Assembly: GCA_030595585.1 (NCBI GenBank)
Contig: JAUVCY010000040.1
Span: 1 to 9,927 of the forward strand
From: Thermoplasmatota archaeon
Lineage (GTDB): Archaea; Thermoplasmatota; Penumbrarchaeia; Penumbrarchaeales; Penumbrarchaeaceae
Direction of reading: 5' to 3'
Length of the DNA: 9,927 bases
A program made the translations under genes and the position numbers. How positions within the stretch are numbered: position 1 is the stretch's first letter; each line of letters opens with the position of its first letter. Of this stretch, positions 7,403-9,927 are shown in pieces. The notes beneath the pieces were generated by a model. It was not told the DNA's origin, made no database searches, and saw only the letters and a program-made list of their open reading frames with translations.

Positions 7403-8599
7403 ATGAAATCCATCATAAAAGGCGTACTTGAAAGGGAAGAGAAAAGGGTCAGCTCTGCTGCTGCCCCAGCCATGAACACCGGTGGCTCCACTGGAGGCTT
7501 TGCCAGAAGCCTTGCAAGGGATTCTCAGATTGAGACCGAAAGGGTACCTGTTGAAGATTCAGTGCCGATGAACTCCGAGGATGAGGAGCTCAGAAGGGTC
7601 CTTGCGAACCTTCGGACAAATATCAAGATCGTGGGCTGCGGTGGGGCGGGATGCAACACCATTAACAGGGTCGTGGAGGAGGGTATTGTCGGAGCGGACA
7701 TCTTTGCGCTCAATACCGATGCCCAGCATCTTCTGACCATTCACGCACCTCACAAGTTACTCATAGGAAGAAGGGCGACGAGAGGTCTGGGAGCGGGATC
7801 CGTTCCCCAGATCGGTGAGGAGGCCGCAAGAGAGGTGGAAGATGATATCCGCTCATCCATGATGGGGTCTGACATCGTTTTCGTCACCTGCGGGCTTGGC
7901 GGTGGGACCGGTACCGGTTCCGCTCCAGTCGTTGCCAGGATTGCGAAGGAACTGGGAGCTTTGACGATCGCGATCGTCACCCAACCCTTCAGCGCGGAGG
8001 GTGTGGTGAGGATGCAGAATGCCGAGTACGGACTGGATAAGCTCCAGGAGCATACCGATACCGTGATAGTCATCCCCAACGACAAGCTGCTCGAGATAGT
8101 TCCAAGGCTTCCGCTCAACGCCGCTTTCAAGGTTGCAGATGAGATCCTGATGAGGTCCATAAAGGGCATCACCGAGATAATCACCAAGGTGGGTCTGGTA
8201 AATCTTGATTTCGCAGACCTCAAGACGATCATGAAGGGCGGCGGAGTGGCGATGATAGGTATAGGCGAGGCCGAGGACGATGATAGGGCGCTCAAGGCGA
8301 TAAGCGCCGCGCTGGACTCACCCCTTCTGGAGGTGGACATTCACGACGCCACCGGGGCCCTTGTGAACGTCTCCGGCGGAGAGAATATGACGGTTTCGGA
8401 AGCTGAGCTGGTTGCCGAGGAGATCCACAAGAGGATAAACCCGCAGGCGAGGTTGATCTGGGGAGCCCAGATAGATCCGGAACTCAGGGATACCATCCGC
8501 GTGATGCTTGTTATCACCGGGGTCAAATCAAAGCAGATCTTCGGACAGTCCCTTAGAAAGACCGGGGAGTCCAGGTTCGGCATTGACTTCATCAGGTGA
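7403..8599 (+). CDS. ftsZ: Cell division GTPase FtsZ (archaeal FtsZ1-like)
   Basis: This is a tubulin-family GTPase that polymerises at midcell to form the division ring. The 398 aa include an N-terminal tail of about 70 aa, apparently disordered and Ala/Ser/Gly-rich, which opens with a short helix (MKSIIKGVLEREEKR). The GTPase domain has GCGGAGCNT at 78-86 and the tubulin signature GGGTGTGSA at 166-174. The T7 loop NLDFAD (267-272) carries both catalytic acids, D269 and D272, so the protein should be active. The C-terminus ends in a short hydrophobic tail (RFGIDFIR), which could be a partner-binding peptide. An in-frame TAG lies immediately before ATG 7403, so no earlier start exists. The upstream GGGGG (7391-7395) can act as an SD only with a G-U pair. 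Linkage to secE-spt5 is a known archaeal arrangement, typical of FtsZ1; the paralogue assignment is inferred. Confidence 0.96.
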   Translation: MKSIIKGVLEREEKRVSSAAAPAMNTGGSTGGFARSLARDSQIETERVPVEDSVPMNSEDEELRRVLANLRTNIKIVGCGGAGCNTINRVVEEGIVGADIFALNTDAQHLLTIHAPHKLLIGRRATRGLGAGSVPQIGEEAAREVEDDIRSSMMGSDIVFVTCGLGGGTGTGSAPVVARIAKELGALTIAIVTQPFSAEGVVRMQNAEYGLDKLQEHTDTVIVIPNDKLLEIVPRLPLNAAFKVADEILMRSIKGITEIITKVGLVNLDFADLKTIMKGGGVAMIGIGEAEDDDRALKAISAALDSPLLEVDIHDATGALVNVSGGENMTVSEAELVAEEIHKRINPQARLIWGAQIDPELRDTIRVMLVITGVKSKQIFGQSLRKTGESRFGIDFIR

Positions 8600-8618
8600 A
8601 GCTGCGAGGGATAATACA

Positions 8619-8882
8619 ATGGACCTCCTGAAGAAGACATGGTCTGAGACCTGGGACAAGAGTTGGAAGTACCAGAAGAAGATCGAGTCGAAGATCAAGA
8701 ATGTGGGTAGGGGCAAGTACGGAAGAGTACTGAAGATGTCCAGAAAGCCCACAAGTGACGAGTACTCGAAGACGCTGATCATTACAGGTATCGGGATCGT
8801 CCTTATTGGGGGGCTTGGCTTCGGTATATATCTGTTGTGGGAGTATTTCGGCGACTTCGTAAACTGGGCATTCGGCCTGTGA
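8619..8882 (+). CDS. secE: Protein translocase subunit SecE (Sec61 gamma)
   Basis: This is the small membrane subunit that clamps the SecY channel in the SecYEbeta translocon. At 87 aa it has one C-terminal transmembrane segment (about LIITGIGIVLIGGLGFGIYL). That is preceded by the conserved amphipathic stretch YGRVLKMSRKPTSDEYSKT, the Sec61-gamma signature. About 25 extra, charged, Trp-rich residues (KKTWSETWDKSWKYQKKIES) precede the conserved core, which makes it longer than the usual archaeal 55-65 aa. ATG 8619 is chosen because GAGG (8606-8609) sits at SD distance and because it lies 19 nt after the ftsZ stop. The longer in-frame reading from 8508 would overlap ftsZ and adds Ser/Pro-rich residues unlike SecE. 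It lies between ftsZ and spt5, as in many euryarchaea. Confidence 0.92.
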   Translation: MDLLKKTWSETWDKSWKYQKKIESKIKNVGRGKYGRVLKMSRKPTSDEYSKTLIITGIGIVLIGGLGFGIYLLWEYFGDFVNWAFGL

Positions 8883-8898
8883 AAAGTGAGGGTGTTAC

Positions 8899-9402
8899 AT
8901 GAAGAAGAACATTTTGGGAGACTTTGAGGAAGTAACATTTCCCCATACTATTTTCGCCTTGAAGACCGCACTGGGACATGAGAAGACCGTGGCGGAGAAC
9001 CTGGGCCACAAGGCCAAGAGGAAAGGCAACAATATTTACGCGATACTTTCGCCCATGAACCTCAGGGGTTATGTTCTTCTCGAAGGTGAGAAGAACCTCA
9101 AGGCCGTTGAGGAGCTCATCAAGGGCGTCCAGTACGTCAGGGGCATCGTCGGCGGTGAGAGGGATATCGAGCTCAAGGAGATCGAGCATTACCTCGCACC
9201 CAAACCGATCGTGGCCGATATCACCGAGGGTGATATCGTGGAGATCATCAACGGGCCTTTCAAGGGAGAAAAGGCGCGGGTGAAACAGATCGACACCGGA
9301 AAGGAGGAGATCACCGTGGAGCTTTTCGAGGCCATGGTATCCATACCGGTGACAATAAAAGGGGACTCCGTGAGGGTCCTGGAGAAGGAGGAGAACCGTT
9401 AA
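8899..9402 (+). CDS. spt5: Transcription elongation factor Spt5 (NusG homologue)
   Basis: This processivity factor bridges the RNAP clamp and lobe across the cleft, pairs with Spt4, and couples transcription to ribosomes. The 167 aa contain an NGN domain (about 17-100: TIFALKTALGHEKTVAENL, YAILSPMNLRGYVLLEGE, VRGIVGG). A KOW domain follows (about 108-162: ITEGDIVEIINGPFKGEKAR). The N-terminus carries about 16 residues (MKKNILGDFEEVTFPH) ahead of the usual first NGN strand. No other ATG lies between, and GAGGGTG sits upstream at SD distance, so ATG 8899 is the likely start. It follows secE by 16 nt, so the two are co-transcribed. The stop codon lies inside the loop of a terminator-like hairpin. 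rpl11, the common next gene, is absent. Confidence 0.96.
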   Translation: MKKNILGDFEEVTFPHTIFALKTALGHEKTVAENLGHKAKRKGNNIYAILSPMNLRGYVLLEGEKNLKAVEELIKGVQYVRGIVGGERDIELKEIEHYLAPKPIVADITEGDIVEIINGPFKGEKARVKQIDTGKEEITVELFEAMVSIPVTIKGDSVRVLEKEENR

Positions 9403-9425
9403 GGTTCTCCTCCGATTTCTTTTTT
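9387..9425 (+). terminator. Hairpin plus T-tract terminator overlapping the spt5 stop
   Basis: A perfect 11-bp inverted repeat, GGAGGAGAACC (9387-9397) and GGTTCTCCTCC (9403-9413), encloses the 5-nt loop GTTAA. The loop contains the TAA stop (9400-9402). After the stem comes GATTTC, then TTTTTT (9420-9425). The geometry is that of a factor-independent terminator. Archaeal RNAP needs mainly the T-tract, and the hairpin may also protect the 3' end. Confidence 0.75.
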
Positions 9426-9534
9426 CAAACCATAGCGGTTTCGTCCAACAGTACGTAAGCGGTTGGATCACCTACCTTCCACCTCATAATAAGGCGGAGA
9501 TTTCATATCCTGCAGAGACCAATTCGGGTGTTCA
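9426..9534 (+). other. Intergenic region with small inverted repeats and a 16S-3'-end-like 15-mer
   Basis: No gene is seen on either strand. It holds AAACC/GGTTT (9427-9431, 9437-9441) and TCCAAC/GTTGGA (9444-9449, 9462-9467). It also holds GCGGTTGGATCACCT (9459-9473), identical to part of the bacterial 16S rRNA 3' end. ATAATAAGG (9486-9494) is a weak TATA candidate for the next gene. No tRNA cloverleaf could be built. Confidence 0.5.
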
Positions 9535-9927
9535 ATGAAAGCTGATATCTGCACACGTTGTGGTGGGAGCGATGACGTCATCGATCTGGACGGCGAGGAT
9601 ATTTGCCGATCCTGTTTGTTCAATAATGTGGAGCCTGTGAGCATATATCCACTTGGCTACGTTCGGAACGATCACGAGATGGAGAATGGGGTTGTCTCGT
9701 ATATCAGGGAGAAGGGGACCTCCAGGATAGAGCTCCTGGAGGGCCAGGAGAGGTTCCTGCATGCAATGGAGGATGAGGAGTATCTCACTATAGTGTTCTA
9801 CATGCATGGGATCAGGAGGGTCCGATCGACCATACTTCGGAGGAACGACCTCAAGGAGGTGGGCATATATGCTTCAAGGGGCCCCGGGAGGCCCTCAAGG
9901 ATCGCCGTGACCGAGGTTAAGCTGATC
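9535..9927 (+). CDS. Zinc-ribbon + TrmO/TsaA-like (UPF0066) protein, 3' end outside window
   Basis: 131 codons are open to the window edge with no stop. The first 30 residues form a zinc-ribbon-like knuckle pair: C6-x2-C9 and C24-x2-C27 (CTRCGG, CRSC). From about residue 36 the sequence follows the TsaA/TrmO beta-barrel family. It has SIYPLGYVRND (first strand), SRIELLEGQERFLHAMED, then YLTIVFYMH and EVGIYASRGPGRPSRIAV. The last aligns with the family motif GVFATRSPxRPNPIGL. TrmO members use S-adenosylmethionine to N6-methylate t6A37 in tRNA. Here the RPNPIG core reads RPSRIA, so enzymatic activity is uncertain. ATG 9535 is the only start after an in-frame TAA at 9490, and GGGTG (9526-9530) is a weak SD. 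It lies behind a terminator and is probably its own unit. Confidence 0.75.
   Translation, partial: MKADICTRCGGSDDVIDLDGEDICRSCLFNNVEPVSIYPLGYVRNDHEMENGVVSYIREKGTSRIELLEGQERFLHAMEDEEYLTIVFYMHGIRRVRSTILRRNDLKEVGIYASRGPGRPSRIAVTEVKLI

Noticed and set aside
8508..8618. Longer SecE starting within ftsZ
   Set aside because: It adds Ser/Pro-rich residues from ftsZ in another frame. ATG 8619 has an SD and the SecE family start.
8803..9471. 222-aa antisense open frame opposite secE-spt5
   Set aside because: It runs opposite conserved genes, with composition typical of reverse-frame translation and no family motif. The SD-like bases upstream are only the complement of the 16S-like 15-mer.
9426..9534. 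tRNA gene or end of a 16S rRNA gene
   Set aside because: No cloverleaf can be drawn. The 16S-like match is only 15 nt, and the flanking sequence does not form 16S helix 45.

Overview
This window is a conserved archaeal information-processing locus. It holds the 3' part of rpoB, all of rpo1N (rpoA') and rpo1C (rpoA''), then ribosomal protein L30e. An intergenic promoter region follows, then ftsZ, secE and spt5, a hairpin/T-tract terminator, and the 5' part of a zinc-ribbon plus TrmO/TsaA-like gene that runs off the right edge. All genes are on the + strand. The split largest RNA polymerase subunit, L30e, Spt5 and FtsZ together point to a euryarchaeal-type archaeon. RpoB is not split at the point used by many methanogens, Archaeoglobi and Haloarchaea. 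With FtsZ present, this favours Thermoplasmatota or a related lineage, but that placement is inference.

Layout: positions 1-7248 are one tight transcription unit. rpoB-rpo1N have a 12-nt gap with a strong Shine-Dalgarno (SD) sequence, rpo1N-rpo1C share one base (TGATG), and rpo1C-rpl30e are 2 nt apart. Positions 7249-7402 carry a weak terminator-like region and two TATA-like elements in front of ftsZ. Positions 7403-9402 are a second unit, ftsZ-secE-spt5, with gaps of 19 and 16 nt. An 11-bp perfect hairpin with the spt5 stop codon in its loop, followed by T6, ends this unit. Positions 9426-9534 are a short intergenic region, and the last gene starts at 9535.

The genes act together in transcription (catalytic RNAP subunits plus the processivity factor Spt5), translation (L30e), protein export (SecE) and cell division (FtsZ). 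The usual continuation of the RNAP cluster (nusA-rps12-rps7-fusA) is absent after L30e. The usual continuation of secE-spt5 (rpl11-rpl1-rpl10-rpl12) is also absent.

The strongest unusual signal is in rpo1C. It encodes 765 residues where the family normally has about 380-400. The excess is an N-terminal extension of about 365 residues: a helix-hairpin-helix-like segment, a Lys/Glu/Ser-rich linker, and a beta-rich domain that may be PUA/EVE-like. It is an integral part of the reading frame, translated from a strong SD. A possible internal start at 5729 would yield a near-canonical 407-residue subunit.
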